Below are positions 48,301 through 56,745 of a stretch of DNA of 64,000 nucleotides, in pieces (positions within the stretch are counted from its first letter, which is position 1; the number at the start of each line of letters is the position of its first letter). A program made the translations under genes and the position numbers. This DNA is from an uncultured Bacteroidales bacterium. GTDB taxonomy: Bacteria > Bacteroidota > Bacteroidia > Bacteroidales > FEN-979. The notes below the pieces were generated by a model that saw only the letters and a program-made list of their open reading frames with translations, was not told where the DNA came from and ran no database searches. The stretch spans positions 20,108-84,107 of the forward strand of contig CAIRDP010000051.1 of NCBI GenBank assembly GCA_903877385.1, in the 5' to 3' direction.

Positions 48301-49788
48301 CACATCAAGTTTGTGGTAATTGTATTTCAGAAGCCTTGTGGAGTCGACATGTACGTTTAATTCGAGATCGGCATTTGCCGAGCTCAGGCCTTTACCCTGG
48401 ACCTCGCCCCTGAAAGTGGTAATGCCAATGGAAGCCGTATCGCCGGTCAGTTTCCCGAAATTGAACCCTGTGACGTCCAACTGCCCGTGGTACGAAAGTT
48501 TATACTCGTCGCGGGTACGGTGCAATATCAGGTCGGTGCGGATATTTCCAAGATTCGTCTTGAACAAGGCATTGGAAACAAAATCGTTGTAATATCCTGT
48601 AAAATTCCCGCTAAGGCTGAGAACCCCGATATTAGCCAGCATTTTGGGCAAACGGATACTGTCGCTTGCATCGGGCAGCAAGAAATTTTCGATGTCCTGC
48701 TTATTCGTGGTCAGGGTTTTTACGGCCATGTCCACAAAGGTCTCTTTTACATTCGGCAGCCCAAAGGCCCTGATATTGCCCCAGAAATACGTATTGGTGC
48801 CATAAGCAATCCTGAAGTCCTTCGCCCTGAAATTGCTGACAGTGCCGTCAACCTTGCCTTCAAACCTGAAGCGGTCCTTCATCCTCATAATATCAGGAGC
48901 AAAAAAGCCAATATCTTCAAGGTCGAGGTACGAAGGAGCAATATCGCCTTTGATGGTGATCGCGTTGAGGAAATCATTATAGGCTCTCCATGAAGGGTAC
49001 AGGAAGGCAAAACTGAGAGCGAGATCGGAATTGTCGGTGAGCACTTTCAGGTTATTGGCTTTTAGGTAGCAAGGCCCCACATGGAATTCCCCCGAGAGCT
49101 TTTTAACGTGAAACCCGCTACGTTCCCGGGCCGAAAGTTCGAGGATATTACCGCGAATGGTATCTCCGTCGAAGCGCAGATCGGTAACGTGGAGGTTGAT
49201 ATCATTCACGTCAATATTGGCATAATCCATGCCCACAGGCTGTCTCACGGTATTCTCGTCTTCAAGATGGAACCTTGTTGACTTTAAAATAATGTTTGAA
49301 AAGGTAATATCCCAGGGCTTCCCTTTTACCGTATCAGTTTTTTTCGAAGTGTCGGTTGAGGCAAGATAATCGATGAGAAACTGAAGGTTCAGGGACGAGT
49401 CTCCTTTATGGGTCAGCAGCTGGATGATACCGTGGTTGATGAAGATCTTCTCGAGGTTTATTCTATGGGCTCTGAGGTTGGTAAGGCCAGGGCGCACACT
49501 CAGCTCATCTGCCTTGAACAGGTATTCCCCTTTGCGGTCTTTCAGGCTGATGTCATTGATCACCAGCCCGTCGAAGGGATTCAGGCTGAAGCTCCGGATC
49601 TGGAATTCGGTCTTCCATGCCTTTGACAGGTAAGCCACGGCGATGCGCACTCCAAGTGTCTGCACTGCGGTGCTGCGAACCATCGACCATACCGTGAACG
49701 TAAGCGAAAAAATGATCACGCAGGCATAGACTAATATTTTGATCAGCGTTTTAATAGTACTTTTGCTTTGTTTTTCAGGATTGCCCAT
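45301..49788 (-). CDS. TamB-like translocation and assembly module protein
   Basis: The 1495-residue protein has one N-terminal membrane span (residues about 13-33) and a very long repetitive beta-rich region, ending in a C-terminal TamB/DUF490 domain (about 1100-1480; GTGNIVMGMTPTTPF, GSRISWSGDPADANL). TamB-family proteins form a hydrophobic groove between inner and outer membrane and are thought to carry phospholipids or aid outer-membrane protein assembly. It is the first gene of the five-gene operon and is divergent from tsaD with only 38 bases between. Confidence 0.9.
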   Translation of the reverse strand: MGNPEKQSKSTIKTLIKILVYACVIIFSLTFTVWSMVRSTAVQTLGVRIAVAYLSKAWKTEFQIRSFSLNPFDGLVINDISLKDRKGEYLFKADELSVRPGLTNLRAHRINLEKIFINHGIIQLLTHKGDSSLNLQFLIDYLASTDTSKKTDTVKGKPWDITFSNIILKSTRFHLEDENTVRQPVGMDYANIDVNDINLHVTDLRFDGDTIRGNILELSARERSGFHVKKLSGEFHVGPCYLKANNLKVLTDNSDLALSFAFLYPSWRAYNDFLNAITIKGDIAPSYLDLEDIGFFAPDIMRMKDRFRFEGKVDGTVSNFRAKDFRIAYGTNTYFWGNIRAFGLPNVKETFVDMAVKTLTTNKQDIENFLLPDASDSIRLPKMLANIGVLSLSGNFTGYYNDFVSNALFKTNLGNIRTDLILHRTRDEYKLSYHGQLDVTGFNFGKLTGDTASIGITTFRGEVQGKGLSSANADLELNVHVDSTRLLKYNYHKLDVRGLLFEKRFTGYLDVADPNLALSFVGTVNFSDTIPGFDFSSDIRHAQLFNLGFLHRDSTEILGSVIKVNFTGKNLDNLNGYIGLENTNYVEGSKSIHMKKLMLANEIDKKGGKSYHLKSDFVDADVSGHFSFKQVVPSLYTFIKNYLASFYVKDSVKVESLVTSDQVVSCNVRFKNTDQLTNIFVPFLKVAENASIEGSYDEIRGILSLRGKAPSLDVSGIYIPNWTLDAQTSRSELVLKTGSDAVYFKKAAKNDSVEVKLDTFNIVSHIRHDSILYSVSWQDLGRMSGFDGFVSFLNSPKTEIKITNMGVLVNTSEWTVDRENFITIDTNYIDIHRMFFNTGDQFLHANGKISGRPQDTLDLSFNKVDISALDNLIGSKAIQFEGILGGKVKLMNVYRNIIILSDLRLDNFKFNRELLGDALLNINYIKLDNRFDVRSRIEYTGNVGKNIPFDLNGSFYAGKTPRLDFNLDLKNLNLKMLQPFVASFMSGLNGWASGHATIKGTPEKPRLSGDLTLSRTELKISYLNVLYSLADVVHIDSNAFIFNKITIYDSLGNKGHLNGRISHEYFRDMRLDLNVDLDNFSAFNNTYTQNPLFYGKARGTGSVHVFGPFDNITVAVKAQTGKNTNVAIPISLTASVSQNDFIQFVIHKDTLAFTEEPKKDQTNLNLDIALKANPDATIEVFLPNQLGNLKAQGTGNIVMGMTPTTPFSMTGTYSITKGSFVFQIKNLLRLPMSISEGSRISWSGDPADANLSVSAVYRTKTTLAGLTSDPEEAQIRFPVEVIFHLGGKLENPDIKFSMNLPNVEEDIKVIVYRSIDTTNISEMNQQMLYLLIMNAFKPVVASTSSGINVGATSASLVTNQINSWLSGISHNVNLGVNYRPGSSSDAQSWDVSMSTQLLNDRLLIDGTFGMNTYKTTSYQQPNQIVGDINIEYLLTQNKRWRVRAFNRTNNVNILNNNSPYTQGVGLKYQRDFYSFGDLFHGKKWAEKQAQKANKK

Positions 49789-49826
49789 TACCGCTGAGCC
49801 TGGGCCTACTCCTTAATTATTAAAAA

Positions 49827-50846
49827 ATGCCTTGTTACATTCTTGGTATTGAATCCTCCTGTGATGACACGGCTGCAGCCGTGACCGCCGATGACGTCAT
49901 TATGTCGAACGTGACGGCCAACCAGGAAATCCATGCCTCATTCGGAGGAGTGGTTCCCGAGCTTGCATCCCGTGCCCACCAGCAGAATATAATACCTGTA
50001 ATTCATGCTGCCCTGCAAAAAGCAAATATAAGTAAAAATCAGCTTTCTGCTGTGGCCTATACACGGGGGCCGGGGCTGCTCGGCTCGCTTCTTGTAGGTG
50101 CATCTTTCGCGAAAGCTTTTTCCATGGGACTCAGCATCCCCCTCATCGAAATCAACCACCTTCAGGCACATATCCTGGCCCATTTCATCCGCAACGCTTC
50201 AAAGACGAATCCCATACCTTCATTCCCGTTTCTTTGCCTCACGGTTTCGGGAGGGCATACCCAGCTTGTGATAGTGAAGGACCACTTTGACATGCATATC
50301 ATAGGGCAAACCATTGACGACGCTGCCGGCGAGACCTTCGATAAGGCTGCTAAGATCATGGGGCTGCCCTATCCCGGAGGTCCCGTGGTGGATAAACTTG
50401 CCGCCGAAGGCGATCCTGCCCGTTTTACGTTTTCAAAACCCAGTGTGCCGGGCCTGGATTTCAGCTTCAGCGGTCTTAAAACTTCCATATTGTATTTTCT
50501 GAGGGACCGGCTTAAAGAGGATGAACATTTTATTGAAAAGAACAAGGCCGATCTGTGTGCGTCTATACAGAGGACTATCGTTGACATTCTGCTGTTAAAA
50601 CTCGAAAAAGCCGTGCTTCAAACAGGGATCACCGAAATTGCAATAGCCGGAGGGGTTTCGGCTAACTCAGGCTTAAGATCCGGTCTTCAGAACCTGCGGC
50701 AAACCAGGGGCTGGAATATATATATCCCGCCACTGGCCTATACCACCGATAATGCAGCCATGATTGCTGTAAGCGGGTATTTTAAATTTCTGAAGAAGGA
50801 TTTCGCCAGCCAGTCTGCTGCTCCTTATGCAAGGAGCAGTTTCTGA
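49827..50846 (+). CDS. tsaD: tRNA threonylcarbamoyladenosine transferase TsaD
   Basis: TsaD transfers the threonylcarbamoyl group to A37 of ANN-decoding tRNAs, with TsaB and TsaE. The 339-residue product starts ILGIESSCDDTAAAV and has the metal-binding H-x3-H in NHLQAH, the ATP-binding SGGHTQL, GETFDKAAK and the C-terminal GGVSANSGLR and TDNAAMIA. Length is typical. Its stop abuts the end of the convergent lipoprotein gene. Confidence 0.97.
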   Translation: MPCYILGIESSCDDTAAAVTADDVIMSNVTANQEIHASFGGVVPELASRAHQQNIIPVIHAALQKANISKNQLSAVAYTRGPGLLGSLLVGASFAKAFSMGLSIPLIEINHLQAHILAHFIRNASKTNPIPSFPFLCLTVSGGHTQLVIVKDHFDMHIIGQTIDDAAGETFDKAAKIMGLPYPGGPVVDKLAAEGDPARFTFSKPSVPGLDFSFSGLKTSILYFLRDRLKEDEHFIEKNKADLCASIQRTIVDILLLKLEKAVLQTGITEIAIAGGVSANSGLRSGLQNLRQTRGWNIYIPPLAYTTDNAAMIAVSGYFKFLKKDFASQSAAPYARSSF

Positions 50847-51689
50847 TCACCTGATGTCGTTGAGTAAATCAAAGCGTTCGTCATCAGTGGCTTCCATCAT
50901 ATTGTGCTTGCGGTTATAATGGTAGTACGTCGATGGGTACTGGTTCGGCGGCATGTTAAACGCTATCCATTGGTTCAGGAAGAAATCAAAAAGATATTCC
51001 CCATGCTTATTGCCGAGATATTTGGCCATATCATACACATCCCTTAGCGAAAGTGTGTCAAGATGGTATTTGTACCGTACGGAATTGGTCCATGGATCCA
51101 CTACGAAACTTCCGTCGAAACTGTCATAGGCCGATTGTGAATCGTACAGTATGGTCTTATGTGGTTTTTCGGAAGCAACCTTACTCAGTTCAAACCATAC
51201 ACTGAAGTCCATGGCATTCAGGTTGAACTTTCGGTAATAAACCGTATCATTGATAGGTTCTTTATCTTCAAGGGGATACGTATATTCGTCAAGCTGTATT
51301 TGCGAGATTGTAATCTTGTACGCCTGGGTGCGGTCGAGAAGGAAGGAATCAAGCTGATCGGGAAGATAAACATCGAAATTGGCTTTACGCAGGGCCACGA
51401 TGAATTGGTTCACATAATCTTCCATCAATGCCGAATCACTGATTCTTTGAATGAAAAGGCTGTTGTAAAAAAGAGCTGAATCCTGTTCTTTGTCGCTCAT
51501 CTCCGAAAAGCCGTCAATTTCTTCTCCCTTGTGATTGTATTTGTAAATGTAATCAGGAGGTGTAACCAAAAGCCGTATCCTTGGCCCGTTTTTAACAAAG
51601 CCCTGTGCAAGCTTTTGTTCAGGCAGGCAGGAAACAAGAAAGAGCAGGCTTAGCCCGAGTATAATTTTGAAGCTTCTTATAAACATCAT
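50847..51689 (-). CDS. Lipoprotein of unknown function
   Basis: The 280-residue product has a lipoprotein leader with lipobox LVSC at residues 18-21. The mature part is a soluble alpha/beta protein rich in Tyr and Asp with no cysteine pair or catalytic motif that I can see. I have the impression that a similar lipoprotein lies near tsaD in other Bacteroidota, but cannot check. It is the last gene of a minus-strand run after the flavodiiron gene (46-base gap) and ends against the tsaD stop. Confidence 0.7.
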   Translation of the reverse strand: MMFIRSFKIILGLSLLFLVSCLPEQKLAQGFVKNGPRIRLLVTPPDYIYKYNHKGEEIDGFSEMSDKEQDSALFYNSLFIQRISDSALMEDYVNQFIVALRKANFDVYLPDQLDSFLLDRTQAYKITISQIQLDEYTYPLEDKEPINDTVYYRKFNLNAMDFSVWFELSKVASEKPHKTILYDSQSAYDSFDGSFVVDPWTNSVRYKYHLDTLSLRDVYDMAKYLGNKHGEYLFDFFLNQWIAFNMPPNQYPSTYYHYNRKHNMMEATDDERFDLLNDIR

Positions 51690-51735
51690 AATACTACAAA
51701 ACTACTTAATCTTACAAATATTATGCCGGAAAAGT

Positions 51736-52962
51736 TTATCTCAGGTCCTTCTGGAGGAATCTTTCACCGTATGACCTTCCATAATCAAAGCATTTCTGCA
51801 GATTATCGCTATGGGGCGTGAATTTGATCATAAGCCCTCCATCCATGACATCCAGCTTCAAATTGGCCAGGGCGGAACTCATGATCTTTGCCCCCTCCCC
51901 GCTCCAGCCATAGGATCCGAAAACGGCAGCAAGCTTGCCCCTGTCGCGGATAGGGTTAATGGCAGCGAATAGCTGGTAAACGGGCAGCAATATATTCTGG
52001 CTGAAGGTGGGGCAGCCCAGGACAATCCCCGAACTCTGCATCAGTTTTTGCTCAATCTGCGAAAGCTCCATGTTCTCGATATTGCAGAGATCAATATCGA
52101 TACTGCCTGCAGATCGTATTCCTTCGGCAATCTTTTCGGCTATCATACCGGTATTGTGGTAAGCCGAAACATAGGCCATGAAAACCTTGTTCTTATAAGG
52201 GTTCCGAAGATATTCCTCGCTGTACCCAAGGGTGAGATCTACCCATTTTTTCCAGTCTTTTCTCAGTATCATCCCATGACCGGGGGCTATCATGCTGATG
52301 TCAAGCGGGCGAATACGCTCGATGGCCTGCAGCATAAACCTGCTATATGGCTTCATGATCACGTCGAAATAATAACGGAACGCATCGCTGAAATCAGGAA
52401 CTGCATCATCAAACATCCCTTCATGGCAATAATGTTCCCCGAAAATATCACAGGTAAAAAGCAGCTTCTCTTCGACCAGGTATGTCATTATAGAGTCGGG
52501 CCAGTGAAGGTTGGGGGCTCCGACAAACTTCAGGGTTTTATTGCCCAGGTCGAGGGTATGCCCGTCTTTTATCGTCAGTTGGGGAAATTCAAAGCCTAAA
52601 AGGTCCTTCAGGTAACGGATGGCATTTCCGCTTCCCACAACCACGGCTTTGGGGGCAATCTCGAGAAGCCTGGCCAGGCAGCCCGAATGGTCGGGCTCGG
52701 TATGATCCATCACAATATAATCGATCCCGGCAGGGTCAACAAGGGAACTCAGTTTTTCAAGGTAAACATCCCAGAAACGTTCTTTTACTGTTTCAACAAC
52801 GACTTTCTTTTCGGCATTAATAAAATAGGAATTGTATGTAGTTCCATACCTGGTTTCCATAACAACATCAAAAGTCACTATGTCACGGTCAAGAACACCT
52901 ATCCAGGAAACGTCATCAGTAAGGGGGAGTACTTTTTTGTCGTTCATTGTATGAGTATGCAA
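51736..52962 (-). CDS. A-type flavoprotein (flavodiiron protein, FprA family)
   Basis: Flavodiiron proteins reduce oxygen to water or nitric oxide to nitrous oxide in the cytoplasm of anaerobes. The 408-residue product has a metallo-beta-lactamase-like diiron domain with HTEPDH, His in NLHWPD, Asp in CDIFGEH and His in APGHGM, all ligands present. A C-terminal flavodoxin domain (about 255-405) binds FMN ([18 protein letters not shown]). There is no rubredoxin or flavin-reductase extension, so an outside electron donor is needed. It starts 24 bases after parC. Confidence 0.93.
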   Translation of the reverse strand: MHTHTMNDKKVLPLTDDVSWIGVLDRDIVTFDVVMETRYGTTYNSYFINAEKKVVVETVKERFWDVYLEKLSSLVDPAGIDYIVMDHTEPDHSGCLARLLEIAPKAVVVGSGNAIRYLKDLLGFEFPQLTIKDGHTLDLGNKTLKFVGAPNLHWPDSIMTYLVEEKLLFTCDIFGEHYCHEGMFDDAVPDFSDAFRYYFDVIMKPYSRFMLQAIERIRPLDISMIAPGHGMILRKDWKKWVDLTLGYSEEYLRNPYKNKVFMAYVSAYHNTGMIAEKIAEGIRSAGSIDIDLCNIENMELSQIEQKLMQSSGIVLGCPTFSQNILLPVYQLFAAINPIRDRGKLAAVFGSYGWSGEGAKIMSSALANLKLDVMDGGLMIKFTPHSDNLQKCFDYGRSYGERFLQKDLR

Positions 52963-52986
52963 TTAGTGTTAAATACTGAGGAATGA

Positions 52987-55803
52987 TCAGAACAGTTCCA
53001 TCTGTTCGACTTCAGGGTCATCTTTTGTTTTCTTTTTCCCTTTCTTTTCAGGTAATTTGATTTTGGCCGGTGCATCCGGGGGGCTGCTTTCTGTTTCCGG
53101 CCCGGGAATGGGTATGCTTTCTTTGACGGCTTTAACGGCTTTAAACTTCCGTACAGGTTTCGTTGCCGGAGCAGGATCTATGGGTAAGGCAGTCAAAGGT
53201 TCAGGTTCAGGTTCAGGTTCAGGTTCAGTCAGGCCGATCAGGGATTCATCGACCGAAGGTTCCTCGGGCTTCTCTTCCGGTTCTGTGATCTGCAGGGGTT
53301 CCAGCCATTCAATTTTTTTAAGCGGGAAAACCGTTACTTTTTTACCCTTTGCCTTGACTCCCTTTATTCCGATGAACTCATGAACCGGGATGATCTCCGA
53401 TTCGGCTCCCCTGGTCTTCAGTTTCATGTCAAAGAGGATCTCCAGCTGGGGGTATTTGTCGAAAGTAAAAAGGATCATTTTATCTTCCGGCTCTATAAAT
53501 TCAATTTTTTTCTCGGTGGGTTCAATATGGAAACGTTTAATGTAATGATGCTTTGTACCTGCTTCCTGGTAAACCGCCGTATATACCTTGAGAGGGTCGA
53601 ATTTTTCGATACGCATCATATCCTCATCAAAATGGGTCGACAGATCAAAGGATGTGAGTTTGTATGCTCCGCTCTGCATCACCGTAAGAATGCGGTCGGC
53701 TCCCTCAAATGCTCCAAGCAGCATTCCCCTTCCGTCGGTATTCAGGCGTTGAACGGTATCGTCGTACCAGATGTTCAAAGATCCCAAAGTTGAAATGCCT
53801 TCCTGTCTTATTTCGATCTTCCTTACTGCATATTTGGTGAGAGTATTCCCCAGGGATGCCCTCCCCTTGATGGCCAGGCTGGCAAAATCGAAATCGAAGG
53901 AAGTCTTTTTCAGCCTTGGTTTCGGCTTAAGTTCAATTTTCACAACCTCGGCTTCCCCGTTGGGGTTTGCCGTAAAATAAAGCATCTTCGATCCAGCTGT
54001 TCCCTTGGTTGCATTATATTCCTTGTCACGGGTAACCCCAAGAACGCTGAAACGCTTTACCATGATCTTACCGTTCTTGCCGTCGCGGTAAACCAGGTTG
54101 TAAACCGTCCGGTTGTCGTTCTTCTGGAAAACATTGATATAGGTCACGTTCTGGCCAACAAATACTTTCTCGGCCACCTTCGTCACAATGAAGCTGCCGT
54201 CATCCCTGAAAATAATGATATCGTCAATATCGGAACAGTCGCAAACATATTCATCCTTACGCAGCCCGGTCCCGGCAAAACCCTCTTCACGATTTACGTA
54301 AAGCTTCTCATTTGCTGCAGCAACCTTCACAGCCTCAATAACTTCAAAATTGCGGATTTCGGTCTTGCGGTCGCGGTTTTTACCGTATTTCTTTCGAATC
54401 TGCCTGTAATATTCAATGGCATAGTCGATAAGGTTGTCGAGGTGGTTCTGAACTTCCTCCATCTCCAGCCTGATTCCCCTCATCACCTCATCCGCCTTAT
54501 TCGAATTGAACTTTGAAATACGGTCAATCGGGATCTTCCTGAGACGATGAACGTCATCTGCGCTAACTGCCCTGATGATCTGTTTGGCGAAAGGTTTAAG
54601 CCCCTTTATAATGGCCGAGTCGATTTCCTCATCGGTTTTACATTTCTTGATCCCTTCGTAAACCTCATTTTCTATGAAGATCTTCTCGAGAGAGGAGTAA
54701 TGAAGGTGTTCATTGAGCTCTTCGAGTTTGATCGTGAGTTCGAGTTTAAGCAGGCTTAGTGTTTGCTCTGTATTATGCCTAAGGATTTCCTTTACCCCGG
54801 CGAACCTGGGTTTGCCGTTTGCAACTACGCAGGAATTGGGTGAAATCGAGACTTCGCATTCGGTGAAGGCATAAAGAGCATCCATGGTTGTATCGGGGGA
54901 CACACCTGGGGCCAGGTGAATCATCACCTCAACATTCTCGGCCGTATTATCGTCTATTTTGCGAATCTTGATCTTTCCCTTGTCATTGGCCGAAAGAATT
55001 GAATCAATGATGGATCCTGTGGTTGTACCGAAAGGGATTTCGGTGATTTTCAGGGTTTTTTTATCTTCCTGGACCAGCCTGGCCCTCACCCTGATTTTTC
55101 CTCCCCTTAGCCCGTCGTTATACCTGGAAACATCGATCATCCCCCCGGTCGCAAAATCTGGATATATTTCAAATTCTTTATCCTGGAGTATTTTTATGGA
55201 CGCGTCTATGAGTTCGTTGAAGTTGTGAGGCAATATCTTCGAGGCAAGCCCCACAGCGATTCCTTCAACTCCCTGGGCAAGCAAAAGGGGGAATTTTGCA
55301 GGGAGTGCTACAGGCTCCTTATTCCTCCCATCGTAGGAAGATTTCCAGCTTGTCGTTTTCGGGTTGAAGAGCACTTCAAGAGCGAACTTTGAGAGCCTTG
55401 CTTCGATGTACCTTGCAGCGGCGGCATTATCACCGGTAAGAATATTCCCCCAGTTCCCCTGGCAATCAACCAGGAGGTCTTTCTGGCCAAGCTGTACCAA
55501 AGCATCGCCTATGGAAGCATCACCGTGGGGATGATATTTCATGGTATGCCCGATGATGTTCGCAACTTTATTGTAACGTCCGTCGTCAAGCTCTTTCATG
55601 GCATGCAAAATGCGCCTCTGGACAGGTTTCAGTCCGTCGTCAATTTCCGGTACCGCACGTTCCAGGATTACATAGGACGCATAATCAAGGAACCAGCCCT
55701 GATACATATCGTTGAGATGGATAGTCTGGGAAAGGGAGCCCGATTCGAGTTCGGGAGATTCACCATTGTGTGTCGTGCCGGTTTCTTCCTGTTCAGAATT
55801 CAT
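52987..55803 (-). CDS. parC: DNA topoisomerase IV subunit A (ParC-type)
   Basis: The 938-residue protein is the cutting subunit of a type IIA topoisomerase. The catalytic Tyr lies in AARYIEARLS, the winged-helix region has GLKPVQRRILHAM and HPHGDAS. The C-terminal half is a broad beta-pinwheel without a GyrA box, which favours topoisomerase IV over gyrase. The last about 90 residues are a Pro/Glu/Lys-rich tail with a Glu-Pro repeat coded by a DNA hexamer repeat (53198-53227). parE is not adjacent. Downstream is the flavodiiron gene at 24 bases. Confidence 0.9.
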   Translation of the reverse strand: MNSEQEETGTTHNGESPELESGSLSQTIHLNDMYQGWFLDYASYVILERAVPEIDDGLKPVQRRILHAMKELDDGRYNKVANIIGHTMKYHPHGDASIGDALVQLGQKDLLVDCQGNWGNILTGDNAAAARYIEARLSKFALEVLFNPKTTSWKSSYDGRNKEPVALPAKFPLLLAQGVEGIAVGLASKILPHNFNELIDASIKILQDKEFEIYPDFATGGMIDVSRYNDGLRGGKIRVRARLVQEDKKTLKITEIPFGTTTGSIIDSILSANDKGKIKIRKIDDNTAENVEVMIHLAPGVSPDTTMDALYAFTECEVSISPNSCVVANGKPRFAGVKEILRHNTEQTLSLLKLELTIKLEELNEHLHYSSLEKIFIENEVYEGIKKCKTDEEIDSAIIKGLKPFAKQIIRAVSADDVHRLRKIPIDRISKFNSNKADEVMRGIRLEMEEVQNHLDNLIDYAIEYYRQIRKKYGKNRDRKTEIRNFEVIEAVKVAAANEKLYVNREEGFAGTGLRKDEYVCDCSDIDDIIIFRDDGSFIVTKVAEKVFVGQNVTYINVFQKNDNRTVYNLVYRDGKNGKIMVKRFSVLGVTRDKEYNATKGTAGSKMLYFTANPNGEAEVVKIELKPKPRLKKTSFDFDFASLAIKGRASLGNTLTKYAVRKIEIRQEGISTLGSLNIWYDDTVQRLNTDGRGMLLGAFEGADRILTVMQSGAYKLTSFDLSTHFDEDMMRIEKFDPLKVYTAVYQEAGTKHHYIKRFHIEPTEKKIEFIEPEDKMILFTFDKYPQLEILFDMKLKTRGAESEIIPVHEFIGIKGVKAKGKKVTVFPLKKIEWLEPLQITEPEEKPEEPSVDESLIGLTEPEPEPEPEPLTALPIDPAPATKPVRKFKAVKAVKESIPIPGPETESSPPDAPAKIKLPEKKGKKKTKDDPEVEQMELF
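53198..53227 (-). repeat. Hexamer tandem repeat inside parC
   Basis: Five exact copies of GGTTCA (plus strand) encode five Glu-Pro pairs in the ParC tail. Copy number changes would keep the frame and change only tail length. Confidence 0.9.
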
Positions 55804-55867
55804 CTTATAATTTTTACCAGTGACTGCAGACTAATTACCAATTTGTACATGGTACATGGCACATTTT

Positions 55868-56410
55868 TTATTTGACCAGTTTTGAGATTGTCTTGAATGT
55901 CTCTCCCCCGGAGCTCCTGAGCAGCTCAAAAAGAATTGATTCATAGGTTGTTATAATGGCTCCCTCTTTTCCCATCCGGTTCATTGCAATGAGTTTATCA
56001 TTCGGTTTTCTTGACGATATGCAATCTTCGACAACGATAGCCTGGTATCCCTGTCGTTTCAGGTCAATTACGGTCTGAAGCACGCAAACATGGCTTTCAA
56101 CCCCGGCAATGATTACATTTTCCCTGCCCGAAGTGGCTAGTTCAAGGTTAAATCTGGGTTCATCACAGCATGAAAATGTTGATTTCTCGATCCTGGGTAT
56201 GTCACCAAGTGCAAGGGCAATATTCTGAACCGTAGCTCCAAGCCCTTTGGTGTATTGTTCGGTAACAAAGATAGGGACTTCAAGTGCTTTTATCCCGGCG
56301 ATCAGTACGGTAGCATTTTTCAGAAGTTTTTCATTTTCATGAATAAACGGAAAGATCCTCTCCTGGAAATCAATAACCAGCAAGCAGGACCGGTCTCTGA
56401 GGATACGCAT
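55868..56410 (-). CDS. Isochorismatase-family hydrolase
   Basis: Starting at the ATG at 56410 the protein is 180 residues and begins RILRDRSCLLVIDFQ, which fits the family; an upstream ATG (56452) would start before the predicted transcription start. The catalytic triad positions are Asp in VIDFQ, Lys in IEKSTFS and Cys in GVESHVCVLQT. Members hydrolyse isochorismate, nicotinamide or other amides; this one resembles the YcaC/hydrolase group, and its substrate is unknown. TATATTTG at 56431-56438 fits a -7 box. Confidence 0.88.
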   Translation of the reverse strand: MRILRDRSCLLVIDFQERIFPFIHENEKLLKNATVLIAGIKALEVPIFVTEQYTKGLGATVQNIALALGDIPRIEKSTFSCCDEPRFNLELATSGRENVIIAGVESHVCVLQTVIDLKRQGYQAIVVEDCISSRKPNDKLIAMNRMGKEGAIITTYESILFELLRSSGGETFKTISKLVK

Positions 56411-56430
56411 AGCATGAAAATTTCGATTAG

Positions 56431-56438
56431 CAAATATA
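56431..56438 (-). promoter_or_regulatory. -7 promoter element of the isochorismatase-family gene
   Basis: TATATTTG on the minus strand fits TAnnTTTG and ends 20 bases before the ATG at 56410; it decides that start over the one at 56452. Confidence 0.5.
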
Positions 56439-56480
56439 GAATTTAAGCGCAAACCGCGGTGAAATTGTTAGCAAAATCCT

Positions 56481-56488
56481 TAACTTTG
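56481..56488 (+). promoter_or_regulatory. -7 promoter element of the tRNA-Arg gene
   Basis: TAACTTTG fits TAnnTTTG and lies 12 bases before the tRNA, as expected for a short leader. Confidence 0.55.
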
Positions 56489-56500
56489 CGCCCTCATCGG

Positions 56501-56574
56501 GGTCCCGTAGCTCAGTTGGATAGAGCAACAGCCTTCTAAGCTGTGGGTCGCGCGTTCGAATCGCGCCGGGATCA
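56501..56574 (+). tRNA. tRNA-Arg, anticodon UCU
   Basis: A full cloverleaf can be drawn: acceptor arm GGTCCCG/CGGGATC, D arm GCTC/GAGC, anticodon arm ACAGC/GCTGT with loop CTTCTAA (anticodon TCT at 56535-56537), five-base variable region and T arm GCGCG/CGCGC with loop TTCGAAT. The discriminator base is A and CCA is not encoded. The tRNA reads AGA. A tyrosine integrase starts 171 bases downstream, so the 3' half is a likely integration site. Confidence 0.96.
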
Positions 56575-56608
56575 CAAAGTACCCCTTGAAAATCAGGCCA
56601 AAAACACG

Positions 56609-56634
56609 AAAACCAGCGTCATTGCTGGTTTTTT
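56609..56634 (+). terminator. Rho-independent-like terminator after tRNA-Arg
   Basis: Nine-base arms AAAACCAGC/GCTGGTTTT with a six-base loop are followed by a T-run. It lies 35 bases after the tRNA and before the integrase promoter. Confidence 0.75.
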
Positions 56635-56687
56635 ATTTACATCCGTTTACACCAATTTACATGCTGTTAATAACTTTTTCAGCACAA

Positions 56688-56727
56688 TTTGCCTAATAAC
56701 CTGCCTAACGCTATCTTTGTTAGGCAA
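56688..56727 (+). promoter_or_regulatory. Integrase promoter with overlapping GCCTAA repeats
   Basis: TTTG (56688-56691) is followed after 20 bases by TATCTTTG (56712-56719), a full Bacteroidota promoter. The hexamer GCCTAA occurs at 56691-56696 and 56703-56708 and inverted at 56720-56725; the last two form arms TGCCTAAC (56702-56709) and GTTAGGCA (56719-56726) around the -7 box. A protein bound there would cover the promoter, so this looks like an operator. Confidence 0.7.
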
Positions 56728-56745
56728 CTTTTTAAATGACTCCAT

